A stretch of DNA of 64,000 nucleotides, taken from positions 310,001 through 374,000 of the forward strand of contig NZ_LMFO01000023.1 in NCBI RefSeq assembly GCF_001426865.1, read 5' to 3'. Within the stretch, counting starts at the first letter, position 1, and every line of letters starts with the position of its first letter. A program made the position numbers and the translations under genes. The notes below the pieces were generated by a model that ran no database searches, had not been told where the DNA came from, and saw nothing but the letters and a program-made list of their open reading frames with translations. Of the stretch, positions 55,708 to 63,762 are shown piece after piece. This DNA comes from Paenibacillus sp. Root52 (lineage in GTDB: Bacteria; Bacillota; Bacilli; Paenibacillales; Paenibacillaceae).

Positions 55708-57117
55708 CTATTTTTTCTCGGGCTGTTCCCCGCTTAACACTTTTTTCACCGCAGCCTGTGCAGGTCCGATAACCTGGGCAACACCTGTTGAAGGTGTAAT
55801 CTCGCCTTTGATGAATTTCTCAGTTACTTTGTCCAGTTGATCCTTAATGCCCAGACCACCAAAGCGACCACCAAACAGACGCTGCACCTGGCCATTATCA
55901 TTCATCGCGTTGGCAATGGATGCTTCGTCCGGCAAAATATTCTCGAGCGAGAGCCTACGGTTATCTTGCCAGTTATCGAAGTCTTGCAGATCTTCCCAAA
56001 TCTTCACGATCACATCTGCATCCTTCACTCCCTTTGGAACAACGTAAGCTGTAGCCTGACCGAATGGTTCGTAATACGACTCCGCTTGAGGTCCCTTCGG
56101 CATGTATACATAACCCCACTCATCCTTCATCTTATCTAGAATCCGGCCTTCGATCTCCCAGAGTCCACCCGGATACATGGCAATGGTGCCTTCCCCGAAG
56201 AACTTGGCTGGATCTTCCCAGTCGTTACCTCCGTTGGCCTTCACCACTTTGTGCTCATTGTACAGACCATGCAGAAAATTAAGCGCTTCCATAGATTCGG
56301 GTGAATCAAACGTCACTGTACCTGTTTGCTCATCATATAATTTGCCTCCGTTGCTCGCGACCAGCATCTCAGAAAGTACGTAATGCGCTCCAGCCAGTCC
56401 GTATTGATCCATTTTACCGTCACCGTTACGATCAACCGTTAGCTTTTTCGCCGCATCCAGCATCGTATCCCAGTTCCAGTTATCTTCGTCCATCAATTGC
56501 TGCGGGTCTTTCAGACCAGCCTCCTTGAATATACGCTTGTTGTAGAACATGCCACTATCATTAGGTGTATACCAGCTTTCGAGTCCGTACACCTTGTCGC
56601 CTCCAAAGCGCATAGCATTAACAACATCCTGCTCCACACGAGTATCTTGAAGGTAGTCATCCAGCGGTGTCAGAAAACCACTCTGCATAAGTCCCCAGAT
56701 AAATCCATCAGGAACCCGGACTATTTCAGCAAATGGCTCGTTCGCGAGCACAGAGGAGGACAGCTTTTCAGAGGTAGACCAATATTCTGTATTCAAATAT
56801 TTGATCTTTACGTTATACTTTTCTTCCACCATTTGAATACGCTCGCGGGCAAGTTCATCTGATTCTGAATCCCCTTTTGGTGTAGCATCCCACCAGTGAG
56901 AAATTCGAATAACACGGCCGTCTAAATCTGGCGCCGGCACAGCTTCTTCCTTGTCCTCTTCCTCTTCCTGCACTGGTGTTGTGTTCGTCTCTACTTCAGC
57001 TGGTTGAGCAACTGGATCGGCTGGTTTGTCATTTGTACCACTGCATGCAGACAAAAGCATCATTAACGTGGCAAATAACACGAACATCATCATTGGTTTA
57101 GACATCATTTTTTTCAA
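55708..57117 (-). CDS. extracellular sugar-binding lipoprotein
   Basis: A lipoprotein signal (MMFVLFATLMMLLSACSGT, Cys about residue 25) leads to an acidic linker and a cluster-1 binding domain (RVIRISHWWDATPKGDSESD, AMYPGGLWEIEGR). The start is TTG 57117 or ATG 57108; GAGGGAGG fits the TTG better. It is the first gene of the supercluster, 111 bases before the large binding protein. Its promoter region holds a LacI/CcpA-like palindrome. Confidence 0.88.
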   Translation of the reverse strand: MKKMMSKPMMMFVLFATLMMLLSACSGTNDKPADPVAQPAEVETNTTPVQEEEEDKEEAVPAPDLDGRVIRISHWWDATPKGDSESDELARERIQMVEEKYNVKIKYLNTEYWSTSEKLSSSVLANEPFAEIVRVPDGFIWGLMQSGFLTPLDDYLQDTRVEQDVVNAMRFGGDKVYGLESWYTPNDSGMFYNKRIFKEAGLKDPQQLMDEDNWNWDTMLDAAKKLTVDRNGDGKMDQYGLAGAHYVLSEMLVASNGGKLYDEQTGTVTFDSPESMEALNFLHGLYNEHKVVKANGGNDWEDPAKFFGEGTIAMYPGGLWEIEGRILDKMKDEWGYVYMPKGPQAESYYEPFGQATAYVVPKGVKDADVIVKIWEDLQDFDNWQDNRRLSLENILPDEASIANAMNDNGQVQRLFGGRFGGLGIKDQLDKVTEKFIKGEITPSTGVAQVIGPAQAAVKKVLSGEQPEKK

Positions 57118-57249
57118 AATGGGCGGCCTCCCTCAAGTAAATGATCTTAATCTGTTCCAGTGCAAACGTGAGCGCCATAGCCTGTTCAGCTTCTCAATTG
57201 CCGTTCAGGGTGTTCGCTCCTTTCTTGAAATGACTGAATTATGCAGCGG

Positions 57250-57263
57250 GTTAAGCGCTTACA
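57250..57263. promoter_or_regulatory. LacI/CcpA-type operator upstream of the supercluster
   Basis: On the minus strand TGTAAGCGCTTAAC contains the perfect palindrome TAAGCGCTTA and agrees with the cre consensus at 12 of 14 positions. It lies about 130 bases before the first gene. It could bind CcpA or a LacI-family regulator encoded elsewhere. Confidence 0.55.
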
Positions 57264-57296
57264 AATATTGAACAAAGTACACTTCTAGGTGTTGGA

Positions 57297-57371
57297 TTAT
57301 GTACCTTCACCACCCCAGCCATCCATATCGATTCCTCGCAAAGTGATCTTTTCTTTGGGCTCAAACTTCAT
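57297..57371 (-). CDS. 24-aa ORF with ribosome site, unassigned
   Basis: ATG 57371 is preceded by GAGGGGGAG with long spacing (about 11 bases) and encodes MKFEPKEKITLRGIDMDGWG followed by GEGT and a stop. It lies upstream of the supercluster promoter region in the same direction. It might be a leader peptide, a truncated gene or chance; the composition is protein-like (charged, ending in a Gly-rich tail). Confidence 0.35.
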   Translation of the reverse strand: MKFEPKEKITLRGIDMDGWGGEGT

Positions 57372-57768
57372 CCTACACACGCTCCCCCTCAAAGTTGATA
57401 ACATTGAATCAAGCTTACAAAATGCTTTTTGATGACTGCCCTGAACAATCTGACTCATTACAAGGCCGCCTTAATGGGATTTGAAAACCTAGATTCACAC
57501 TTCGCTTTGAAGAGCACTAGCCAAGTTGTTGAGTATACTTGAAAAGGATTTCATGAAACCCATTTCATTTATAGTATTATTAAAATCCTTAAGTCAGTAC
57601 ACATTCTGATATTTTTTATAATTTTTTAGTCTTGTTGTTTCATTCCACAGCATTTCCTTGCATTTGCGGCCTGTACTTTGCAAGCCACATATGGTTATGG
57701 TGCTGTGTCAAAGAGGTAGCACCTCAACGTATTGGGTCGTGTATTAATTACTGCGGTACTCGTAATTG

Positions 57769-57908
57769 TAGCAGCATCACGAGTGCATCATCGTGATGCA
57801 TGACAAAAAGCGCCACGCTTGTATCGTCGTGGCGCTTCTGCCTGCTGTATGATTCCAATTGGTCATACAGCACAATCATAAGCTGCTGTTTTACCTTCAG
57901 CGCAGCAA
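57769..57908 (-). repeat. four-hairpin 3' module, family C copy 2 (includes a terminator)
   Basis: On the minus strand: GTTGCTG/CAGCAGC, CTGTATGACC/GGAATCATACAG, GCGCCACG/CGTGGCGC followed by TTTTTGTC (terminator, 57805-57837), and GCATCACG/CTCGTGATGC. It ends 3 bases before the stop codon of the gene at 57912. Loop sequences such as CGATACAA are shared with copy 1. Confidence 0.7.
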
Positions 57909-57911
57909 CTT

Positions 57912-58334
57912 TTATACCTTTTGATAATCCTCTGCTTTTATCCCGAAATTTTCACAATATTCTTTGAATGCCTTGATTACGCTATCTTTATCCTGACTCT
58001 TTAATGAGAAAGCTAGCTTTTTATTTTTATCGGAAAGTTGAATTTGAAGAAGATTAGTACCTATTCTCATTTCACTAATTTGATTAATCGAATAGCTCGT
58101 CTTATTTACTGTTATTCCCTCGGGCGATAACACTACCGCATATTCCTTTTGTGAATCGCTCCAACTTTTAATAACTAGAGAAATCACGATTACCCCAGTT
58201 GTTATCAGTAGTATTACTCGAATGCCATCACCAAAATAATTACTTAATATAGTAATTACAGGGAGAAAGCCAATTGGTAAAAATATAAATAGATAATATA
58301 ATGGGTAACCCTTCAACATAAATTTATAATTCAT
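57912..58334 (-). CDS. two-helix membrane protein with PH-like domain
   Basis: The 140-residue protein has membrane helices at about 11-30 and 38-57 and then a beta-rich cytoplasmic domain (YAVVLSPEGITVNKTSYSIN) resembling bacterial PH-like domains. GAGAGGAATTCAGA precedes ATG 58334. The layout mirrors the protein at 4965-5402. It ends immediately beside family C copy 2, which supplies its terminator. Confidence 0.65.
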   Translation of the reverse strand: MNYKFMLKGYPLYYLFIFLPIGFLPVITILSNYFGDGIRVILLITTGVIVISLVIKSWSDSQKEYAVVLSPEGITVNKTSYSINQISEMRIGTNLLQIQLSDKNKKLAFSLKSQDKDSVIKAFKEYCENFGIKAEDYQKV

Positions 58335-58375
58335 TCTGAATTCCTCTCATACAAAGTACATCGCCTAGGCGTACT

Positions 58376-58924
58376 TTATCCTTTTAATTTATAGTAATTT
58401 TCTGCCGTATATATTGACCAGTCCCAAAATTTATCTCCCTGACTGATAATAAATCGATCAAACCACAACTCGAAGTTCATATTAAAGGGTCTCGACTCAT
58501 CAAAGTTGTCTATGTGCCCCTTAACCATTAAGTAATTATTTGAGCCTTCGCTGTATTTTTTCAGATTAATTACGATATTATCTTGGTAGATATAGGCGAT
58601 CTTCAGATACCCCTCGTTTGAACTCTCATACGTTGCTTCTTGGATATCCTGCCACTTATATAAATACGCCTCTCCTCCGTATTGCGGATGGTCAAATAAC
58701 GAGCAACCATTACTTATCTTCAAAAAGTTAATATAATCATTCGGAAGTTCATACCCTAATGTTCTTTGGAATTCGATTAAATCACTTTCATCTGCCGGTT
58801 CATTAAACGTACAGGTAGCTTGAGTTAGATAACCTTCCTGAAGCTGCAATTCTAGCAGATTGTTATTGTCCAATCTTTTCTTTAGCGAGTCGATTGTTTT
58901 ATAAATTAATTCTCCTTGAATCAA
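58376..58924 (-). CDS. SMI1/KNR4 (SUKH) family protein
   Basis: The SUKH fold signature is evident: ESDLIEFQRTLGYELPNDYI followed by FLKISNGCSLF (about 44-76), and the W-rich C-terminal part FELWFDRFI. Many SUKH proteins are immunity proteins against contact-dependent or polymorphic toxins. The start is TTG 58924 near a G-rich ribosome site. No toxin gene is adjacent, so it is an orphan. Confidence 0.82.
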   Translation of the reverse strand: MIQGELIYKTIDSLKKRLDNNNLLELQLQEGYLTQATCTFNEPADESDLIEFQRTLGYELPNDYINFLKISNGCSLFDHPQYGGEAYLYKWQDIQEATYESSNEGYLKIAYIYQDNIVINLKKYSEGSNNYLMVKGHIDNFDESRPFNMNFELWFDRFIISQGDKFWDWSIYTAENYYKLKG

Positions 58925-59009
58925 CTTCCATCCACCCTTTCAATAAGCCGTGAGAAGTCAGAACGTAAAAATTAGGTTATATGAAGTACGAAGCGTGATG
59001 ACTGTGTAT

Positions 59010-59504
59010 TTACTTAAATATCTTGCTCTCGTTCTCTAATTCAAACTTCTTCGCTTGATTAATGATGCCTTCCCCTGAGAAATGTACAATCTCATGATGA
59101 TCTTCACATACGAGCCATTCATATTTCTTCGATACCAGAAAGTATTCGTCCAAATGGTAAAGTTCAGGAATTATTTTATCGAAAATAATATTCTTTTCCC
59201 CTTCATAAACCCACATTTTATCGTTGTGGTCTTCAGCAATAAACCATATAAATTCATCTTTAATAATCTCTTTAACAGATTTATAAGGTTGCTCGATAAA
59301 CCTCAATGCGTAATAAGGTTCTTGAATTCTATTCCATCCCCAATGCAAGTCTTGAGTGTAATGAGTCTTATTTAGAAAATGCTTTTCGATATGATCTAGA
59401 ATCGTCTTCCATTGATCTTTTCGGACTTCGAACAGCGCTTTCCTATTGATTGAAAACTCTTTAATGAGTTCTTCAATCTCCAATCGCACGGATAAAGACT
59501 CCAT
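59010..59504 (-). CDS. hypothetical protein, immunity-like
   Basis: The 164-residue soluble protein has segments FIWFIAEDHNDKMWVYEGE and YEWLVCEDHHEIVHFSGEG, a duplicated WxxxEDH-like pattern seen in uncharacterised small proteins (possibly DUF6756, not verified). AGGAGG 8 bases upstream selects ATG 59504 over the GTG at 59513. It lies between a SUKH gene and small membrane genes, typical for immunity arrays. Confidence 0.62.
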   Translation of the reverse strand: MESLSVRLEIEELIKEFSINRKALFEVRKDQWKTILDHIEKHFLNKTHYTQDLHWGWNRIQEPYYALRFIEQPYKSVKEIIKDEFIWFIAEDHNDKMWVYEGEKNIIFDKIIPELYHLDEYFLVSKKYEWLVCEDHHEIVHFSGEGIINQAKKFELENESKIFK

Positions 59505-59563
59505 CTCTAGCACCTCCTGATTCGAACTGTTTGCTCACAACTTACTCCCATATTCTTGATGTC

Positions 59564-59839
59564 CTATCCTAGGATCAATGCTGCGAAAGAAACCACCCAC
59601 AGTAATGGAAATGCACTGATAAGAATAAGACTTATCGTCTTCACCTTTTTCTTTAATAACCAAGATAAAACCGAACAAATTACAACAGCCAGAGGATACA
59701 ATGTAACGATCGTTACTAATGTTATTCCCCACATTGAAACTCCACTGTCAAATGCCATAAAAGATAATCCCCAAATGATGAACCAAGGCATTAAGGTCAA
59801 CACATAGAAGCTTTGAATAATAAATAAGTACAATTTCAT
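59564..59839 (-). CDS. small three-helix membrane protein
   Basis: The 91-residue protein is almost entirely hydrophobic with three membrane helices (about 5-26, 36-60, 68-90). AAAGGAATTCATCG precedes ATG 59839. Family unknown. A different overlapping frame (59535-59732) lacks a ribosome site and is judged a shadow. Confidence 0.55.
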   Translation of the reverse strand: MKLYLFIIQSFYVLTLMPWFIIWGLSFMAFDSGVSMWGITLVTIVTLYPLAVVICSVLSWLLKKKVKTISLILISAFPLLWVVSFAALILG

Positions 59840-59882
59840 CGATGAATTCCTTTATCATTTAGTATTAGTCCGTTATATTCTC

Positions 59883-60623
59883 TTATTTCTTTATATTTTG
59901 GTTCCAGTAGAATGCTCCTTGGTTCTCTTCTCTTATTCTTGCTAATGCTCTTTTCGCTGCGAGCTTCCCATTATGCATTCCGTTTGTAGAAACCTCTACT
60001 AACTTATCTCTAGCTGGAATGTATCTATGAAAACCAAGAATCTCACACGCTCTCTCTTGAACATACATATCTTCGTCATCTAAATATTTTATTAATGAAT
60101 CAAGATTTCTTATCGGTGTTAACGCCATAATTGAAAAAATATACTGACAACGAATATCGTCATCTATTTGTTGGTTAGAACTTATCAGCTTGTTTAATTC
60201 ATCAATACAACGTAAGTCTTCCTCCATCTCAGCATGACTAATTTCTATATCTGACGGATAGTCTTTCTTCAATTCATCCCAATCAAAATTAGGATGTTGT
60301 TCGAGTTTAGATATAAAAGAACGTACGCTTCTAAAACCGGGAGATAAATCTGTTTCCTCATGATTGATGTAACCGATTCTGTATTGGCAAGCCCCTTGAA
60401 CATATAAACCTATGTAGTTCGAATGATCATCTGTCCATAAAGGAATAATGTCTTGATACACCTCCATTTCAGACATGAAATCGACCATTTCAATGACTTC
60501 GTCAAATTCCATTAATCTCAACAAGTAATCTTGATCCTTTTGTTTCTTATGGTGAGTTTCTAACTCCTCAATGAGTAGAATAGGTAATGTAATACTGAGT
60601 CTATTAAAAAGGTCTATAAACAT
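59883..60623 (-). CDS. HEAT-repeat-containing protein with SUKH-like N-terminus
   Basis: The 246-residue protein has an N-terminal part with FMSEMEVYQDIIPLWTDDHS and NYIGLYVQGAC, as in SMI1-related proteins, and C-terminal HEAT-type helices (NLDSLIKYLDDEDMYVQERA, ACEILGFHRYIPARDKL). HEAT repeats mediate protein binding. AAAGGAGAGGTAAT precedes ATG 60623. A role in immunity is inferred from neighbours only. Confidence 0.65.
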   Translation of the reverse strand: MFIDLFNRLSITLPILLIEELETHHKKQKDQDYLLRLMEFDEVIEMVDFMSEMEVYQDIIPLWTDDHSNYIGLYVQGACQYRIGYINHEETDLSPGFRSVRSFISKLEQHPNFDWDELKKDYPSDIEISHAEMEEDLRCIDELNKLISSNQQIDDDIRCQYIFSIMALTPIRNLDSLIKYLDDEDMYVQERACEILGFHRYIPARDKLVEVSTNGMHNGKLAAKRALARIREENQGAFYWNQNIKK

Positions 60624-60684
60624 ATTACCTCTCCTTTGTAAGATTGATTTTTCTGTATTTCACTTGAGTCTTGCTCGAACAACT

Positions 60685-61404
60685 TTACGCTTCGACTTTT
60701 CCTAATACCATGAGTTGTGTAGGTCGTTGAATACCCACGGTATTGAGCCGTTCAATTATTTCTTCGCCACGTCTTTTGAACTCAATGTAGTCCGAGAAAT
60801 CCTTAGTTCTCTCTATATGTTTTCGACATGCCTCTGTGACTAGAACAATATCTTGCTCAGCTCTTACATTTCCCTTGGATTCATTGTATTCATGCACAAT
60901 CTCTAATCCTATACCTTTATCCCTAATCAGATCTAAAATATCTTGTTTCGTGTAAGTCTGATGATGGTAGATCCCTAATCGTCGATCAATTTCAGCACTA
61001 AAATGATGATACATGACATGAGATAATTGTGCTTCATTTTGACCATCGCAAAACAATTCGTTGATTAGAAATAACCCTTCACTCTTCAAAACCCTTTTCA
61101 TTTCTTCTAATACTTTTGATTCTGGGGGCATATGATGTAATGCGTTCGATATGCATACCGTATTAAAAGTATGATCTTCATAACTTAACTGCTCAGCGTT
61201 CATTGCAACAAATTTAATTTTAGTATTTTCTATGTAAGTGTTCTTTGCTTCGAGTAATGCATCATGATCCATATCAATGCCCACGATTTGGTCAATTCCA
61301 TTAAATATATTCATCATCATCGGAATAAACTTCCCTGTTCCTGTGCCTACTTCGAGTATATGACCTGCCTTATACTGGACAAGCTTACTTTTTAATGTTT
61401 CCAT
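60685..61404 (-). CDS. class I SAM-dependent methyltransferase
   Basis: Motif I HILEVGTGTGKFIPMM (about 14-29), motif II IVGIDMDHDAL (about 40-50) and NALHHMPPES (post-II region) define a class I methyltransferase of 239 aa. ATG 61404 with GAGGGAGGATATAC is preferred over 61461. The substrate is unknown. It follows the TetR gene by 65 bases and is probably under its control. Confidence 0.85.
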   Translation of the reverse strand: METLKSKLVQYKAGHILEVGTGTGKFIPMMMNIFNGIDQIVGIDMDHDALLEAKNTYIENTKIKFVAMNAEQLSYEDHTFNTVCISNALHHMPPESKVLEEMKRVLKSEGLFLINELFCDGQNEAQLSHVMYHHFSAEIDRRLGIYHHQTYTKQDILDLIRDKGIGLEIVHEYNESKGNVRAEQDIVLVTEACRKHIERTKDFSDYIEFKRRGEEIIERLNTVGIQRPTQLMVLGKVEA

Positions 61405-61469
61405 GTATATCCTCCCTCTTAGAATTATTCTACTCGAATTCCATCTAACATTCTTCTTCACATCAACAT

Positions 61470-62030
61470 TTATACCTCCAGATTTCTTTCAAGCAATACG
61501 CCCACTCGCTGCGCCATAAAGGAAGGAGTAGGAGGCTTCCCTTGTTTAAACCACCACTCCACTACGCCAACGATCGCTGACCCCAGGAACTGAACATCCA
61601 CATTCATTCCCTCCGTTAATTCAGAGTTACACCCTTCGGACATGCCGTTTCCTTTCTCTAGTTCTTCGATGAAAAACGTAAGGAACTGATCGCGGAAAAA
61701 AGGGCTCCCTTTACTCGCTAGTAATGCAGAAAAGAACATCGAATGATTCTCGAAATACTGGAACCACACCAACCCCATATCCTTATAATCCGCGTCATCG
61801 TCTGTAGAATTGCAGATCCTTCTTAAGTCATCAATATGTTCTTTGATGAGCTGATCCAGAAGATCGAATTTGTCCATGTAGTGAAGATAGATAGTCCTTC
61901 GACTAACATCTGCTCTGTCAGAAATATCTTGAATCGTAATTTGATCAAATGCTTTTTCCATCATCAAATGAATAACAGCCATTTTTATGGCCTCTTGGGA
62001 TTTGCGTATTCTGCGATCTACCTTTACCAC
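61470..62030 (-). CDS. TetR family regulator
   Basis: The N-terminal TetR helix-turn-helix is clear: FDQITIQDISDRADVSRRTI with YLHYMDKFDLLDQLI (about 28-62); the C-terminal ligand domain (WWFKQGKPPTP) resembles the TetR_C_7 group. Length 186 aa. It is divergent from a NAD-binding oxidoreductase gene; an inverted repeat in the gap is a likely operator. Confidence 0.88.
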   Translation of the reverse strand: MVKVDRRIRKSQEAIKMAVIHLMMEKAFDQITIQDISDRADVSRRTIYLHYMDKFDLLDQLIKEHIDDLRRICNSTDDDADYKDMGLVWFQYFENHSMFFSALLASKGSPFFRDQFLTFFIEELEKGNGMSEGCNSELTEGMNVDVQFLGSAIVGVVEWWFKQGKPPTPSFMAQRVGVLLERNLEV

Positions 62031-62133
62031 TTTAGAACCACCAGCTTCCTAATTAAATACTACACACTTTCTGAGAAACTGTGAACTAATGCACAAAATC
62101 ACTCATTTTAAGACTTGTAGCGTTTTCATTTCT

Positions 62134-62156
62134 GTCTATCATTATACGTAATAGAC
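62134..62156. promoter_or_regulatory. inverted repeat, candidate TetR operator
   Basis: GTCTATCA and TAATAGAC are half-sites (one mismatch) of a 23-base inverted repeat in the divergent promoter region, 105 bases from the TetR start and 53 bases before ATG 62209. Confidence 0.5.
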
Positions 62157-62208
62157 TATTAATACACTATTGTGCATTTATGCATGGATGGGAATGGAGT
62201 TCATTATT

Positions 62209-62907
62209 ATGAAAATTGCAGTTATTGGAGCAACAGGAGGAACTGGAAGGAAAGTGATGGAACGAGCACTTGAACTTGGCCATGATGTTATAGCCATAGC
62301 TCGTCGGCCAGAAATGATCCCCCCCTTGGAGAGACTCACCGTCAGACAGGGAGATGTATTTGACGAGTCCAGTTTGGTCAGAGCCGTTGCTGGTGCAGAA
62401 GTAGTCATCAGCTGCATCGGCCCGCCCAGTAACGTTTCGCCGGATGCTGCCAAGCAATTTCTAAATCTAAGAGCTGGCATGAATGTTATGGCGGCTAACT
62501 TCTCACCCGGTACTGTCATGTCCGAAGGTATGCCCAATATGATAGCAGCCTGTCAAATTGCGGGTGTGAAGCGTCTAATCATGCAGAGCGGCATTAATTT
62601 GAGCAACGGAAGAGAGCTGTCTCCCCTCCATCGATTGGCAGTTCGCATGATGCGCCGTATATTTTGGAAAGCCATCGAGGATAAATCAATTGCTGAGCAT
62701 GCGTTAATACAGAGTGAGCTAGAATGGGTCATTGTACGGGCATCCGTGCTTCAATACGCCGAGGGTACTTTAAAATATACAGCAGGCCCATTAGCTCGCA
62801 TAAATCCTGTCGGAGCACTTCCCTTTGCAGACTGTGCCGACTGCCTAGTGCGGGCAGCAACCAGTGAGTCTGAGTGGATCAGGCAAGTTGTTAATGTTGG
62901 ACGTTGA
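62209..62907 (+). CDS. NAD(P)-binding oxidoreductase (atypical SDR)
   Basis: The Rossmann motif GATGGTGRKVMERALELGHD (about 8-27) and LIMQSGINLS place this 232-residue protein among atypical SDR/NmrA-like NAD(P)H-binding proteins. ATG 62209 is chosen as the Rossmann strand begins immediately after it and GGAG lies 9 bases upstream. The substrate is unknown. Regulation by the divergent TetR protein is likely. Confidence 0.85.
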   Translation: MKIAVIGATGGTGRKVMERALELGHDVIAIARRPEMIPPLERLTVRQGDVFDESSLVRAVAGAEVVISCIGPPSNVSPDAAKQFLNLRAGMNVMAANFSPGTVMSEGMPNMIAACQIAGVKRLIMQSGINLSNGRELSPLHRLAVRMMRRIFWKAIEDKSIAEHALIQSELEWVIVRASVLQYAEGTLKYTAGPLARINPVGALPFADCADCLVRAATSESEWIRQVVNVGR

Positions 62908-63037
62908 CATCGGTCATCCAGCTCTCTAAACATTTCAATCTAACTTAGTCATCAACTACCTGATGTTACTCTCATAGGATCTTAGAGTCTTCAACAAATT
63001 CATCCTGCTTTTAAGCGTTTATTAAATCTTCACATCA

Positions 63038-63268
63038 CTATGTACTGTAGATGTCTTTGATCGTTAACCATGTTTCATACCATAATGTTTTTTGATTCAA
63101 AGGCTCTATCACTACAGTTTGACCATCTTTTTTATTTAAGTAAATGACACCTTCCCGCTGAACAAGCTCATCGTTGAAATTAAACACAATATCTCTACAT
63201 TCTTGCTCATACTCCTTTTCTCTTGTTTCTGACCACTCTGCTTTTTCAATAGAATATCTCTTCCTCAT
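63038..63268 (-). CDS. small hypothetical protein (76 aa)
   Basis: The 76-residue charged protein (MRKRYSIEKAEWSETREKEY) has a helical N-terminus and a short beta part (GVIYLNKKDGQTVVIEPLNQ). CAGGAGGATTCTACTA precedes ATG 63268. No family is recognised. Confidence 0.6.
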   Translation of the reverse strand: MRKRYSIEKAEWSETREKEYEQECRDIVFNFNDELVQREGVIYLNKKDGQTVVIEPLNQKTLWYETWLTIKDIYST

Positions 63269-63364
63269 TAGTAGAATCCTCCTGGAGTTATTATTGAAGT
63301 AACCTCCCTGTATGCCTTCTGAGCGTATTTATTAAAATAGTCTTCATATCTCGGTTGTTTTTGT

Positions 63365-63760
63365 TTACACTCTTAGTTGTTCTTCCAACCATTCTTCAAG
63401 TGTCTCTTTAATTACAAATCGATCTTTAGTAGAAATGCTTTTGATCTCATTCCATTCCCCATCAACAAGTTCCAGACGGTAATGGCCGTTAATATCTGAA
63501 TCTGGATACCATCCTAAATCAAAAAGTATCGTGTCTTCTCTTTCAGGAATAAACCACTTCCCATTGTTGATTTTCATTTTAACGATCTGTAATAAATCTT
63601 CTGTGAAGAATTCCCAATTCTCAATAAAGTAATCACTATCTGCACTAAGAACAGGGTCTACATCGTAGAATTTGTTATAGGTTACTGCATAACCTGCTGG
63701 GATCTTGAGTTGCATTAAATTCAATTTTCTCGCCTTCCTGTCTTCTTTTTTTAACTTCAT
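63365..63760 (-). CDS. hypothetical protein, immunity-like
   Basis: The 131-residue protein has VDPVLSADSDYFIENWEFFT, KWFIPEREDTILFDLGWYPD and a C-terminal helix WLEEQLRV, a small alpha/beta pattern seen in orphan immunity proteins. ATG 63760 follows the stop of the upstream frame by 2 bases, with a weak ribosome site, suggesting translational coupling. Function unknown. Confidence 0.6.
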   Translation of the reverse strand: MKLKKEDRKARKLNLMQLKIPAGYAVTYNKFYDVDPVLSADSDYFIENWEFFTEDLLQIVKMKINNGKWFIPEREDTILFDLGWYPDSDINGHYRLELVDGEWNEIKSISTKDRFVIKETLEEWLEEQLRV

Positions 63761-63762
63761 CT

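Larger units (their letters stand above)
57118..57911. other. 794-base intergenic region with operator, mini-ORF and hairpin module
   Basis: This gap upstream of the supercluster holds a palindrome (57250-57263), a 24-codon ORF (57297-57371), a hairpin AAGGATTT/AAAATCCTT (57543-57590) and family C copy 2 (57769-57908). The remainder shows no convincing gene. Confidence 0.5.

Noticed and set aside
57432-57542. 36-codon plus-strand ORF (MTALNNLTHYKAALMGFENL...)
   Set aside because: Protein-like in places but without a ribosome site, family or neighbour; not enough to call a gene.
59535-59732. 65-codon minus-strand frame overlapping the small membrane protein
   Set aside because: No ribosome site; the alternative frame gives a coherent three-helix protein with a good start.
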